Assembly: GCF_963576675.1 (NCBI RefSeq)
Contig: NC_088915.1
Coordinates: 35,245,501 to 35,309,500 of the forward strand
Direction of reading: 5' to 3'
DNA from: Euphorbia lathyris
Lineage: Eukaryota > Streptophyta > Magnoliopsida > Malpighiales > Euphorbiaceae
DNA: 64,000 nt
Position 1 is the first letter of the stretch. Each line of letters starts with the position of its first letter. The notes beneath the pieces were generated by a model. That model made no database searches and was not told the DNA's origin. It worked only from the letters and a program-made list of their open reading frames with translations. The translations under genes and the position numbers were made by a program. Below, piece after piece: positions 1-14,100 of the stretch.

Positions 1-922
1 AGGATGAACCTGAGATATATGTGGCTAAGCTATCTAGAATGTCACAAAAAAGTGGTGAAAGAGCTGATGAGTACATTACTCGCTTTAAATGTATGAGGAG
101 AAGATGTAGAGTGTTCTTACTAGAGCAAAAGTTTGTGAGAATGGCTCAATGCGGGCTAAACATAGAGTTGAGAAATTAATTTCAAGGAATGGAGTTCAGA
201 GTTTTCAATGAACTAACTGCTCAAGTGTCAGAGTATGAAGAACTTTCAAAGGATGAAAGCCAAAGAAAGAAAACATTAGTTGGTTTATAATACCAACAAA
301 TGAACAACTCGAAAATTGCAGTAGTTGAGCTTTCAGATAAAGGAGCTCAAATTTGTCCATTCAAATTCAAGTTAAGCAATGAGGGCGAGACAAGGAAAAG
401 CAATCCTAATTATACATTTGATGTTGGGAAGATAGAAGAATTTTTTTTACTTTCTTGTCAAAGAGAATTTCATTACTTTTCCTCCAAACTTCAAATTTCT
501 ATCCAAAGAATATTTGAGGAGAAAAACTTATTGCAAATATCTTGATTCTTGGAACCATTTTATGTTGGTCTTTCAAGAATGTGGTGCAAGATCACATTGA
601 TCGTGGTGTTCTTAGATTCCTGGAGAAGAAGGAGTTTATGCTAGTTGATGAGGACCCACTCCCAGTAGTTGTCTCTGTTCATATGGTTTCTTTTTATCTT
701 AGACAAGTACTGAACAAAAAGATAACCAAAGGAGTTCACAAAGAATTCCAAGAGAATCCTAGGGGTGCTCCAAGGAAGTTCACGTCGTGGAAGCCTAAGA
801 AGAAAGGCAGTGTACATGAAAGGCTAGAGTTTCCAAGCAAAAAGGGTAGGGGAACACAACCTATGGGCACTAGAACTCAAGCAAGGTATGTAGTTTCCCC
901 ACCTTCCAAACCAAGCAAATAA
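1..922 (+). pseudogene. Ty3/gypsy gag remnant
   Basis: Translation of 1-290 and 542-922 in shifting frames gives the helical capsid-type sequence of a plant Ty3 gag (a segment with SGERADEYITRFK at about 35-90, then a lysine-rich part). Stops at 178-180, 287-289 and 543-545 and frame changes break it. The lysine- and proline-rich stretch at 760-920 resembles a gag nucleocapsid-side linker, but no CCHC zinc knuckle is seen. The start lies left of the window. Not functional. Confidence 0.6.
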
Positions 923-1199
923 TGGCGTGTGCTGGCATATAAAAAGTTCCCAACACCACTGACTAGAACTCAGAAGAGGAGGCTTCTAAGGAATAGACTA
1001 GCTGAGAGGTACAAAGTCATGAAAAATAATAAAACGAAGAAAGGAAAGGCCAAGAAAGATTATGTGAGTTCTTCAAATGTCAAAGAAATCATGGTTGGAG
1101 ATTTTGTAATTCTTATAGATTCAACTTCTCTAACCTTGCCTTCAGATTTCCAAGGAGAACTATGAGGAATCAAGAGAACCTTTAAATGAGGCAGAGGCA

Positions 1200-1900
1200 T
1201 CAGAGACATTTGCAAAATTTGAAGAATGTGAACTTTTTAAGGATGAGCCAAGAATATGTAGTGGTGTTACCATCCAAGCATATGAAGATGGAGGATCGAA
1301 AAAAGTAGTGTTTGAGAAGCCCTCAGTGAAGATGACTTAACACTTAAACCCTTGTATATTAAGGCTCGTCTCAATAGAAAACCTATCTCCCGAGTCTTAT
1401 TTAACAGTGGGTTTACTTTGAATATCATGCATTGGAAGATGGTGATAATTCTTGGCAAAGGAGAAGAAGACCTCATTGTAACAGATGTTACAATGTTGAC
1501 ATTCAATAGATGGGTTAGTAAATCTCTTGGGGTTTTTCCATTGGAAGTCACAATAGGAAGAAAAACTCACATATCAGCTTTCTTTTGTTGTGAATTCTAT
1601 TGCAAACCATCAAGTTTTTCTAGGAAGGGATTGGATTCATACTAATTGGTGTACCGTCCTCTCTATACCGATTTCTCTTATTTTGTAAGGGTGACGAAAT
1701 GGAAGTGGTTTGGGTAGAACAAAAGCCATTCTGCACTGTTTCAGATGCAATAGATGCAAGGTTTAATGGGCGGGAGTTTAGGCCAATTCGTTTTGTGTGG
1801 AAGAACAAATTTGGCGACCCCAAGAAGTTCTCAGTTGTTCCAAAAGAGAAGGAAGACCAAGAGAAGAGAAATCTCTAGTTATGCCAAGTACTATTAGGCC
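1200..1900 (+). pseudogene. Ty3/gypsy protease-like region, degenerate
   Basis: The segment around 1352-1645 reads through a region containing ARLNRKPISRVLFNSG, the position where a retropepsin carries its D-S/T-G active site. Here the aspartate is replaced (FNSG), so catalysis would be lost. Stops on both sides show that it is not an open gene. The assignment rests on its position between gag and RT plus this partial motif. Confidence 0.45.
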
Positions 1901-2249
1901 ACTAGGGGATACTCTAATTATTGAGGAGATCGATGATTAAGTTAAAGAAGGAACAAAAAGCAGTCATTGCAGCCATTAATATAAAATTGCATATTCATAG
2001 TGTGTTTGAGAAGATCTTAAAAGAGTACGAGGAATCTCAAAGTGTTGGAGCAGAAGTTATTTGGGAAGGAGATGAAGAGGGAAGATGATGGGCTTGAGGA
2101 GATCCAATTACATGAACTGAAATCTGCATCTCAAAAGCTCAAGGATAATCCTTGCCAAGTGGAGGATCCTTTGGAGGAGGTGAACTTGGGAACTAAGGAT
2201 GATCCAAAGGTTACTTTTGTTAGCATCTTGTTGAGGCCAGAATTAAAAA

Positions 2250-2920
2250 AGAGAATCATTGAGCTCTTGTGAGAGTTTAAAGACGGTTTTGCTTAGAGTG
2301 ATGAGGACACGCCTTGGTTGGATAGGAGTTTGGTTGAACATAGATTACCCATTAAGCCTAAGTTCACACCATTTCATCGGCCACCTAGGAGAATGTCTAA
2401 GAAAGTGGAGCTGAAAGTCAATAAAGAGATAGAAAGGCTCCTAAAAGCAGGATTAATCAAACTTATAAGGTATGCCCAATGGTTACCTAATATTGTGCCC
2501 GATGTTAAGAAGAATGGGAAACTTAGGTGAGATTTAAATAATGCAACACCTAAGGATGTGTATGTAATGCCTATAGCTGATATGTTGATAGATGCAATAT
2601 TTAGGAATTATCTATTGCCTTTCTTAGATGATTTTCTGGCAATAATCAAAATTTGATTGCATTAGAGGATATTGCTAAGACCGCCTTTAGATGCTTATGG
2701 GGCTTTGGGTACTTATGTGTGGAAAGTCGTACCTTTATTCTTAAAAATGTTGGTGCTACTTACCAAAGGGCTATGAATACAATATTTCATGATATGTTGG
2801 GTAGATTTATGGAGGTTTATATTGATGATATAGTGGTTAAGTCTAAAAGAGAGAATGATCATGTAGAACATTTAAGAAAGGGCTTTCTTAGAATGAGAGA
2901 GCATAAGTAATCCTCTTAAA
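2250..2920 (+). pseudogene. Ty3/gypsy reverse transcriptase remnant
   Basis: The RT fold can be followed across two frames. 2318-2530 carries the N-terminal part (HRLPIKPKF, then EIERLLKAGLI and a final NGKLR before a stop). 2530-2650 holds DLNNATPKD and PIADML. 2653-2910 holds KTAFRC, NVGATYQRAMN and the catalytic box YIDDIVVKSK. The YIDD aspartates are present, but a stop at 2528-2530 and a frame change before 2653 inactivate the gene. The NATPKD/PIADML signature fits Tat/Retand-type Ty3 elements. Confidence 0.8.
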
Positions 2921-2929
2921 TGTGCTTTT

Positions 2930-3770
2930 AAGGCATAATTTTTTTGGGGGTTCTCAGTGCACCAACATCGGCGTAGAAGTGGATAAGAATAAGGCAAAGG
3001 CTATACTTGAAGCTCAACCTCCAAAGAACAAAAAGAGTTGTAAAGATTCATTGGGCTAGTGAATTACTTAAGGAGATTTATTGCTAATCTTGTTGGAAAT
3101 TCCCAAGTCCTTTCAGAATTGCTATCTTTGAAAGGGGGGCAAAATTCATATAGGATGAGAGTCATCAACAAGTATTTGAGAGAATCAAGGAGTATTTAAC
3201 TCATCCTCATGTATTGGTGCCACCTAGAGAAGAGATTCCTTTAAAGCTCTACTTGTTAACTGTAGATAATTCTATTGGTTATCTCTTTGCTCAAAACAAC
3301 TAGGTTAGCCATGAATAAGCAATTTACTACTTGAGAAGATGCTTAAATGATGCAGAGAAGACATACTCAGCCATTGATAAACAATGCTTGACATTGTACT
3401 TTGCCTGTACAAAATTGAGACATTATCTCATACAGTCACGAGTTTTTGTGATTTCATAAGAGAATGTGCTCAAGTTGATGCTCAATCAACCATTGATCAC
3501 ATGAAATATTAGGAAGTAGGCACTTGACTTGGCAGAGTACACTCTTGTTCGTTTACCACAAACAATAGTATAGGGACAAGTCTTGACAGAATTTTTATCA
3601 GCACATCCTTCCTCCATGGAGAAAGAAGTTGAAGTTGAGTTACCTATTTGTGAAGTCAACAAGGTATCTTAGACCTTGAAGTTTGATGGTTCAAGTACAA
3701 AAAGTGCTTCAGGAACATGTGTTATCACTGGTTCTCCTTCTAACACAGACCAAATTACAGAACAAAACTA
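2930..3770 (+). pseudogene. Ty3/gypsy RNase H and truncated second RNase H-like domain
   Basis: 3150-3300 translates to an RNase H N-terminal part (YLTHPHVLVPP, then LKLYLLTVDNSIGYLFAQ), and 3320-3470 to KTYSAIDKQCLTLYFACTKLRHYL, a Ty3 RNase H block. At 3675 a second start (LKFDGSSTKSASGT) resembles the extra archaeal-type RNase H of the Tat lineage. It is cut off at about 3770 and followed by AT-rich DNA, so integrase and the 3' LTR are missing. Several in-frame stops are present. Confidence 0.6.
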
Positions 3771-4430
3771 AACAATTTAAGACTTTATTGTTCTATAAAA
3801 ACACTTTGTTATTGTAACCTAAAAATCAATTTACTTTCAATGTTATAAATATTGTGATTAATAGATAGTATTAATAGAGGCCTAACTTCAGTCATGATTC
3901 ATATTACTAAGGTTTAGAGTAAAATTATCTCTGACAAATAAGATAAGTCTCATTCTTTTGTCGAAAAATACTATATAGGAGAATATTTTTTTGATTTGTG
4001 ATGTTTGTTTGTTTAGCAAAATAAGTTTACGAGAAATTTTATGTTAGTTAATCGAGAAATATACGAAGAAAATTAGAAAAATATTTTATCCTTTTAAAAA
4101 AATAAACCATTTTTGTAAGCATTTCGAAATCCTATTTCGTTTATTTTTTTCAACAACAAAAGAAATTTCTTAATCTTTTTCAGAATAAACAGGAATTTGG
4201 AGATGTTTTTCAACCATATTCCAAATTTAATATGAATTTTAGTGTTGTCTTCATAAGGTGAAATGACGCCCTTTATTGGAGAGTGGGGATGCCTTTAGAA
4301 AACGGAGGAGAAACTAAAAAAACTGAAACTTTTTCCGAATTAAAAAAAAAAAAGGAAGGAAAAACGAGAGAATGATGAAGCGGTGAAAACGCAGAGAGGC
4401 TTGGACTTGGATGAATGGATTGGATCCAAA
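3771..4430. other. AT-rich intergenic stretch upstream of BSK
   Basis: No gene, long ORF or terminal repeat is recognised. The DNA is AT-rich with homopolymer runs, and it separates the truncated Ty3 element from the BSK promoter. The part from about 4260 on probably contains the distal BSK promoter. Confidence 0.5.
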
Positions 4431-4682
4431 AAGTTTCCTTTCTTTTCTCTTACATTCTTTCTTTCTTTCTTTCTACCCAAACACACATTTACTCCTTTTC
4501 AGTACTACCTTTTTCCCCTTTTCTCCCTTTCTCTCTCTTTTCTTAAAACCCTCTCTTCCACTCATCAACAAAGAAAGTGATAGCTAGCAACTGAAACAAA
4601 CTAAACTACTAGGCTTAAGCTTAAGCTTCAAGCTCCACTTTCACTCTTCATCTGATTTTTTAGAAATTGAAGTTTTAGTCAA
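4431..4682 (+). promoter_or_regulatory. BSK leader/proximal promoter, pyrimidine-rich
   Basis: Immediately before the BSK ATG lies a CT-rich block (4436-4560, with a TTTC repeat at 4456-4473), common in plant core promoters and 5' leaders. A short upstream ATG frame begins at 4383 and ends at 4580. Whether it is transcribed is unknown. The sequence AAGCTTAAGCTTAAGCTT around 4614-4630 is a local short repeat. Start of transcription is inferred, not seen. Confidence 0.4.
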
Positions 4683-7922
<3,240 letters not shown>

Positions 7923-8117
7923 AACTGTATAGTTCTTCAAAGAAAAAAACAAATTTTTAATCCATTAAATACTTAGTGTTATCTATTTCCATGTGGCATT
8001 TGAGCTTCTGCTGCACCACAGTTATATTTATATGTATTTTTTTTTTTTTAAATCAAGGCATTATCCCATTGTTATCTAATTGATTGCAGGAGAATTGAAA
8101 AGAAAGCTCTTTTCGGG
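7923..8117 (+). other. BSK 3' flank / probable 3' UTR
   Basis: The stretch from the stop codon to the MITE is AT-rich with a poly(T) run at 8040-8050. An acceptor-like TTGATTGCAG ends at 8090, so the 3' UTR may contain an intron or extend into the MITE. No polyadenylation site can be assigned with certainty. Confidence 0.35.
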
Positions 8118-8344
8118 TAAGGCTCTGTTCTTTATCACTTAATTTCAGTAACAATCAGTTCAGTTCAACATTCAGTTTCAGTATCCAGTTTCAGCATTCA
8201 GTGTTTAGTAATTTATCATTATTTATTATATTATAATTATTTATATATAATTTATTATAATTATTATTGTTATTTATCTATAATTTACGGAGGGAATGAG
8301 ATGTTATGGTGGGAATAAAATGGAGTAATTAATGATCAATTAGT

Positions 8345-11300
8345 AAAAAAATGATTATGGTTACTGGCCGGGCAGGGGGGATTTGGCTCTTTTGGAAGCC
8401 AGGTCAAGTCAATATTGATATTGTTACTATGGACAGTCAATTCATCCATAGTAAGGTGTGTTACCCGGGTAATAAACCCTTCTTTATTACCTTCGTCTAT
8501 GCTGATCCTGTTTCGACTAACCGAAGAAGGCTGTGGGAGATCCTTCATTCTTTTAGCTCTAACATGGTGGAGGCGTGGTTGGTTGCCGGGGATTTTAATG
8601 ACATTGCCCTCTTGAGTGATCAGAGAGGAGGGGGTAATCATTATGTGAACCGGTGCCTTAATCATAAGCAAAGTATGGATATGTGCGGGCTTTCGGACCT
8701 GGGTGCTGCTGGCCACAAATTTACCTGGAAAAGGAATAGTGTGTTTGTTAGGTTGGATAAGGTGTATGCTAATGTTGCATCGATTTATAGGTTTCCTGAG
8801 GTCAAGGTACTTAATCTCCCTTTCCGTCACTCAGACCATTGCCCTATCCTTATTAATTTGGTCAAAGGAAATCGGCTGAAAGGTAATAGACCTTTTAGGT
8901 ATCTGGTGGCTTGGGAGTCTCACCCCGAGTTTAAGGATTTCGTTAAAAGCAATTGGCATCCCCACTCTGATGTTCTCCTCGCTACTGAGGAATTCAGGAG
9001 GAATGTGGCTGTTTGGAATAAAAATACTTTTGGTCATATTATCAGGAGGAAGAACAAACTCTTGAGGAGAATGGAAGGTGTTCAGCGTTGCTTGGAGGTT
9101 CGTTTTGATCATAGCCTGAATGGTCACCTAAGAGCTCTTCAGAACGAGTTGGAAGCTGTGCTTAGACAGGAAGAGCTTCTGTGGTTCCAGAAATCTAGGA
9201 AGGCTTGGATTCAAGACGGGGACCGGAATACCAGGTTTTTCCACCTCTCAACGATCATTAGGAGACAACGAAATAGGATCGAGGCTATTAAAGACGCCAG
9301 TGGTGAGTGGATTTTTGAGGAGGAGGACATTCGGCGCCTTACCCTTGATTTCTACAAGGACCTGTTCAGAGAGGAAGCTGTGGACCTAGAGAGTGCCCAC
9401 TCTGGCATTTCCTTTCCTCGTTTGGGGGAGGATGCTATTAATAATGCTTTCCATCCCATTGAGCTTAAAGAGATTGATCTGGCCTTCTCCAGCATCGGTT
9501 CCACTAAGGCTCCTGGTATTGATGGTATCCCCGCTAGTTTCTATCATTAACACTGGGACACTGTTAAAGAGGGTATATACAGCTTTGTGTTAGGTGTCTT
9601 TGGTGGTTCGAACGATATCAGTTTGGTTAATAAAACCCTCATTGTCTTGATTCCTAAGGTTGCCAAGCCTTCTTCCTTTCTCCAGATGAGACCCATCAGT
9701 CTTTGTAATGTCTTGTATAAAGCTATTACTAAGATTGTGGCTAATAGAATCCGGAAGATCCTTCCGGATATTATCAGCCAAAATCAAGGGAGCTTTGTTC
9801 TTGGAAGACAATTGATGGATAACGTTGTTATTGCCCAGGAGGTTGTCCATTCTATGAAGATTAAGAAAGGCAAGAAAGGGATCGTGGCTCTCAAGCTGGA
9901 TCTGGAGAAAGCCTATGATAGGTTGAACTGGAGCTTTCTTCTGGATAGTTTAGCCAAAGCTGGTATCCCGGAGAACTGGAGGAATTTGATTGGAAAGTGT
10001 ATCTCCTCTCCTGTTTTCCAGGTTATGATCAATGGGGATATGTCGGATGAGTTCTCTCCATCCAGGGGTATTCGTCAAGGGGATCCTATGTGCCCCTTCC
10101 TTTTTGTTATTGCCATGGAAAGATTGTCTCACCTGATCCAAGAGGCGGTGAGCAAAGGGACTCTCCACCTTGTTTCCATCAACAGACATTGCCCCCCTGT
10201 TACCCATTTACTCTTTGCTGATGATGTCATGCTTTTTGTGGAGGGTAATGAGGAACAAATTAAGGCTGTGATGGATATCCTCGACTGCTTTTGTGAGGCT
10301 TCTAGCCAGAAGATTAACATCCATAAATCCCGTATGCTTTGTTCCAAGAATATGGATAATAGCTTGTGTAGAAGACTGAGTGAGATGTCTGGCATTCCCC
10401 TGACTCAATCGTTTGGAAAATACCTTGGGGTCCCTCTTCATAGTGACATGGTGTCCAAAGCCTCTTTTAAAGACATTTTGGACAAATCTAACGGTTTGTG
10501 TGCTAGCTGGAAAGCTAATTCTCTTTCCCTTGCAGGTCGCCTTACTTTAATCTAGTCTATCAACTGCGCTGCTCCAAATCACATCATGCAAGCCTGTAAG
10601 CTCCCTGAGCCGGTCCTCAACGACCTTGATAAAATTAATCGGCGTTTTCTGTGGGGAGAGTCTGGGGATGGGAGGAAGATTCACCTGGTCCCTTGGAAGG
10701 AAGTCTGCCAGCCTAAGAGCAGGGGGGGTCTTGGTATAAGGCAAGCTAAGGACAATAATAAAGTCCTGTTAATGAAGCTTCTTTGGAGAATGTGGCAATC
10801 CCCCTCCTTCCTTTGGGTTCGTCTTCTGTGCGGCAAGTATAGGAAAGATAGAATCTTTGGTGGCCCGAAGGAGAGGGTTGTCAGCTGTTCCTTCCTCTGG
10901 AAAGGGCTTAGTGCTGTTTTTGCTGAGTTCTGTACGGGGATTGGCTTGGAGGTGGGTAATGGGAGATCCATTAGTTTCTGGTATGACACCTGGATTGGTG
11001 ACAAACCGTTGATTGAGGTGTGCATCGCCCCTCCGCCGAATGATCTCCTCTCTTGGAGAATTGCTGATGTGGTGGACTCTGAGGGAGACTGGATCTGGTC
11101 TAAGTTCGACTCCTTTCTTAGCCTGGAGACCCTCCTTAATATTAGAGGTGTGAAGATTAGTAATCAGGAGGAGGATAAGGACAGACACTGCTGGGCCTTG
11201 ACTAATAATGGTTCTTATTCTTGCAAATCGGCCTATGAAGCTTTTACCCCTAATAGGGCTGATCCTCCCTTGAAAATTTGGAAGTCCATTTGGGCCCTCA

Positions 11301-12338
11301 AAGTCCCCTACCGCATTAGGAGTTTCCTATGGCTGGGAGTCAAAGACAGGCTCCTCACAAATGCAGATAGACACAGAAGGCACTTGGCTGTATCTGGTGC
11401 CTGTAGCAGATGCAGCGGCCATGTGGAAACCTTGTGCCATGCTTTGAGGGATTGCCCGAATAGTAGAAAGGTTTGGGAAGGGGTCCTTCCTCACCACATC
11501 CTTCCTTCCTTTATGGGGTTCTCTGATATTAACTGGTTCTCTGAAGGCGTTAATGGGAATTTGTTGGCCAGTATGGAGCACGGGGCTATTCTCTTCGCTA
11601 TTATTTGTCATCAAATGTGGAAATGGAGGAATGAAGAGTTATTTGCTGAGAAGACTGTCTTTATTCCTGACCTCCGGTTTTACTTCTCGAAAAAACTCTC
11701 TGTTATTACAAAGAGTTTTGAAGGAGAGCCCCTGGTTCACCCCTCCCCGGTTAAAGAGGTCCAGTTAGTTGGTTGGAGGAAGCCCAGGGAAGGGGTTGTC
11801 AAGTTGAACACGGATGGCTCCTGCCTTAGTAATGGCAGAATTGCTGCTGGTGGAGTTCTTCGGGATGCTGGTGGCGCCTGGCTGGCTGGGTTTACCCATA
11901 ACTTAGGTACGGGCTCCTCCTTTACTGCGGAGCTCTGGGGGATCTTGTCTGGCATTAAACTCGCCATTCGCATGGGTGTTAAAAGACTTTCGGTGGAGTC
12001 TGACAATTTGGAGGCTATCAACAGGATTTCGGATAGACAGGCTGTTTGTCTTAAGAGTCAGAATCTCATTAAAGCCATCTTGAGGTTTCGTCCTGCCTTC
12101 GATTCTCTTACCTTCTCCCATATTTATAGGGAGCAAAACCGCGTGGCGGATCGCTTGACAGCTGCTGGGCATGGGGGGATGTTAGGTGTTTCTACCCTTT
12201 CCGTTCCTCCTTCTTTTCTGTTACCTTCTCTTCTTGAGGATAGGATTGGAGTCAGTCTTCGTAGACTGATCTCGGGTTAGGTTTTTGTTTGTTTGTTTTT
12301 TTTCTTCCCTTCTTACCAAAAAAAAAAATGATTATGGT
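8345..12338 (+). mobile_element. L1-type LINE, 5'-truncated, with 17-bp target duplication
   Basis: The element (about 8362-12321 plus tail) is flanked by the direct repeat AAAAAAATGATTATGGT at 8345-8361 and 12322-12338 and ends in an A-run before the second copy. This is target-primed reverse transcription. The body starts inside the endonuclease domain of ORF2, so ORF1 and the promoter are absent and the copy is dead on arrival. The target is inside the Tourist-like MITE. The exact target duplication and only two nonsense codons indicate a fairly recent insertion. Confidence 0.92.
8362..12280 (+). pseudogene. LINE ORF2 (endonuclease-RT-zinc knuckle-RNase H), two nonsense codons
   Basis: One frame carries the whole polyprotein. 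It begins mid-endonuclease (VAGDFNDIA; SDHCPIL near 8835). The RT follows from about 9560 (LIPKVAKPSSF, LKLDLEKAYDRLNW, GIRQGDPMCPFLF, and the catalytic LLFADDVMLF near 10215). Next are the zf-RVT region at 11280-11490 and an RNase H at about 11800-12170 (LNTDGSCLSNG, TAELWG, VESDN, NRVADRL). Stops at 9548-9550 (TAA) and 10553-10555 (TAG) interrupt an otherwise open frame. Each sits where one C-to-T change in a glutamine codon could explain it. The apparent ATG at 8351 is target DNA, not the natural start. RNase H after RT is typical of plant L1s. Confidence 0.88.
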
Positions 12339-12718
12339 AAAAAAAGATTAATGTTCAATTAGTAAAAAAATGATTAATGATCAATAATGACGTCATTTTA
12401 TTTATTCTTTCAATGTAGCAATTAATAACAATTATTTTTTCTTATTTAGCGCCCGTTAGCGGGCTCGTATCTTTAATAATATATTTATTTATTATTGAGA
12501 TTATTAAATTTATTAGAATCATTATTATTATTATAAGTTTATTAATGTCCAATATTATCATGAAAATTATTTTAAAGTCTAATATCATCATTATTGTTAA
12601 GTTCGGTTAAGTTCGGTAGCATTCAGTTAAGTTCAGTAGCATTCAGTTAAATTCAGTTCAGTATTTAGTAGCATTCAGTTCAGTTCAGTTTTTTACAGCG
12701 ATAAAGAACAGAGCCTAA

Positions 12719-13514
12719 GACATGAAATGCAAGTCGGTGTCCATAATCCTGTTTAATGGAAGCTTTCCATGATTTTCCACAGACAATCCATAAATGTGCT
12801 CGTCTTAATCCAAATGGGAAAAAACACCATTCTTTTGGGTGAATGGGTACACTATGTGCATGCACTTGTTATCTTATATCATTGAAGGAGAGGGTTCGAA
12901 ATGAATAGAAAGAGAGTCGGACACCCGAACAAGAGAAATAATTATCCGGTTCATTGACCATCTAATGAAAGATACTTTGAAAGTATCGGATAATAACTAA
13001 CAATGATGAGTCTTCTGTTAAAAACATATTGAGAAGACAAGGAAATGTATAAAAACATATTGAAAGTATCAGATAGTAGCAATGACAAGTCTTCAACTAA
13101 AAACACATTTGAGCTTCTGTTAAAATGTTGACGATGTTTGAATAGGCAGTCTACAATCTTCCAAGCTTGAAAGGATCATTATCCGCAAGTCTTTGAAGGA
13201 TTCGTTATTACAAAACTAACAATTAACTATGGTGTTGGAACTGGATATCAAACTGTTGGAACTGGATTTCAAATGTGCTTAAGTTGTCCATGGATAAGCA
13301 CCCCCAAAGTAATTACAGCGGGTAATTATATAGAAATGGAGTCACTAATTAATTATGGTGCGTAATTTGATATTAATTTTAATTTCATTTTAAAAAATGC
13401 AAGGATTTAATTGGTGTAAAATTCAATTCATAATTCATGGATACAATTATTATGATAGAAAATATAGTGACAAAAATTGTATATTGATCCTTGAAAATAA
13501 TTTGAAGAACAAAT
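12719..13514. other. Intergenic DNA between MITE and second LINE
   Basis: No gene is recognised. A minus-strand open stretch at 12680-12865 overlaps the MITE edge and matches no family I know. A short near-repeat occurs at 12966-13135 (GAAAGTATCGGATAATA and GAAAGTATCAGATAGTAG, followed by similar bases), suggesting an old unnamed repeat. Confidence 0.4.
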
Positions 13515-13649
13515 AAAAAAAAGTTAAAAAAAGGAGTAGAGAGTAAAAATCGAATTTGACCTACCTCTCTCATGGGGGTTTTGGGTTTCTCCTTCTCGTG
13601 GGAGTCAAGGTATCGTATTCTGATCTCTGGTTTGGATGTATGCGTGAGG

Positions 13650-14100
13650 TGTTGTCAATTCCTATTCGATTGTTGATCTCTATATTGAATTGTACATGTG
13701 ATCTCTGTTTTCAATTTCTTTTCGATTTTCTGGTTCTGTTTTTGTGGGGTATCGATTTGGAATTTGATTTGCAGCTAGGGTTTAATGAATCAGGCCATGA
13801 ATCATTTTGGTGTTGTCAATCCCTCTCCAATTTCTGATCTCAGAATTGAACTGTATTTGTGATTTTTTGGCGCAAATTCTTCTGGCTCTGTTTTTTGTGG
13901 GTATTCGAAGGGTCCTGTTTAATACAGGTTTTGTTAATTGAGTTGAGGTTAGGGATTAATGGATCATGACTTGAATTGAACAATATTTGTGATTTTTTGG
14001 TGCGAATTCTTCTGGCTCTGTTTTTGTGGGGATTCGAAGGTACTGCATAATACAGGATTTGTTAATTGAGTTGAGGTTAGGGTTTAATGGATCTTGACTT
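13650..14100 (+). repeat. Tandem repeats in LINE 5' leader
   Basis: Two clear units of about 130 bp (13841-13970 and 13971-14100) share the string ending ...GAGTTGAGGTTAGGG-TTAATGGATC. A more diverged earlier unit starts near 13650 and shares TGTTGTCAATTCC/TGTTGTCAATCCC and TAGGGTTTAATGAATC. The last unit carries the ORF1 start (14087). The equivalent ATG of the previous unit (13959) opens a six-codon frame only. This resembles promoter monomers of other L1 families, though promoter activity here is inference. Confidence 0.75.

Larger units (their letters stand above)
1..3770 (+). mobile_element. Decayed Ty3/gypsy retrotransposon, Tat-type, internal region only
   Basis: Reading along the + strand gives, in order, gag, protease-like, reverse transcriptase, RNase H and the start of a second RNase H-like domain. 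The frame is broken by many stops and frameshifts, so the copy is dead. The gag-protease-RT-RH order is that of Ty3/gypsy. A second RNase H-like stretch beginning at about 3675 (key residues FDGSSTKSASG) after the normal one is typical of the Tat lineage. No integrase, primer-binding site or LTR is visible. The left end lies outside the window, and similarity stops near 3770, where AT-rich unique-looking DNA begins. Lineage assignment is inference; retroelement identity is firm. Confidence 0.8.
8121..12715. mobile_element. Tourist-like (PIF/Harbinger) MITE, split by a LINE
   Basis: Terminal inverted repeats GGCTCTGTTCTTTATC (8121-8136) and GATAAAGAACAGAGCC (12700-12715) are perfect over 16 bp and flanked by TAA on both sides (8118-8120, 12716-12718), the 3-bp TWA duplication of PIF/Harbinger elements. 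After removing the LINE and one target copy, about 600 bp remain. The inner ends carry repeated TTCAGT/CATTCAGTT motifs (8150-8205 and 12600-12690), like subterminal transposase sites. No transposase is encoded, so it is non-autonomous. It lies 200 bp past the BSK stop and may be transcribed with it. Confidence 0.85.

Noticed and set aside
4383..4580. 65-codon frame upstream of BSK
   Set aside because: Low-complexity translation of the pyrimidine-rich leader; at most an upstream ORF.
8351..8361. ATG at 8351 as the start of LINE ORF2
   Set aside because: It lies in the 17-bp target-site duplication and the LINE is truncated within the endonuclease domain.
12680..12865. Minus-strand 61-codon frame
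   Set aside because: It runs into the MITE end and has no recognisable domain or splice partner.
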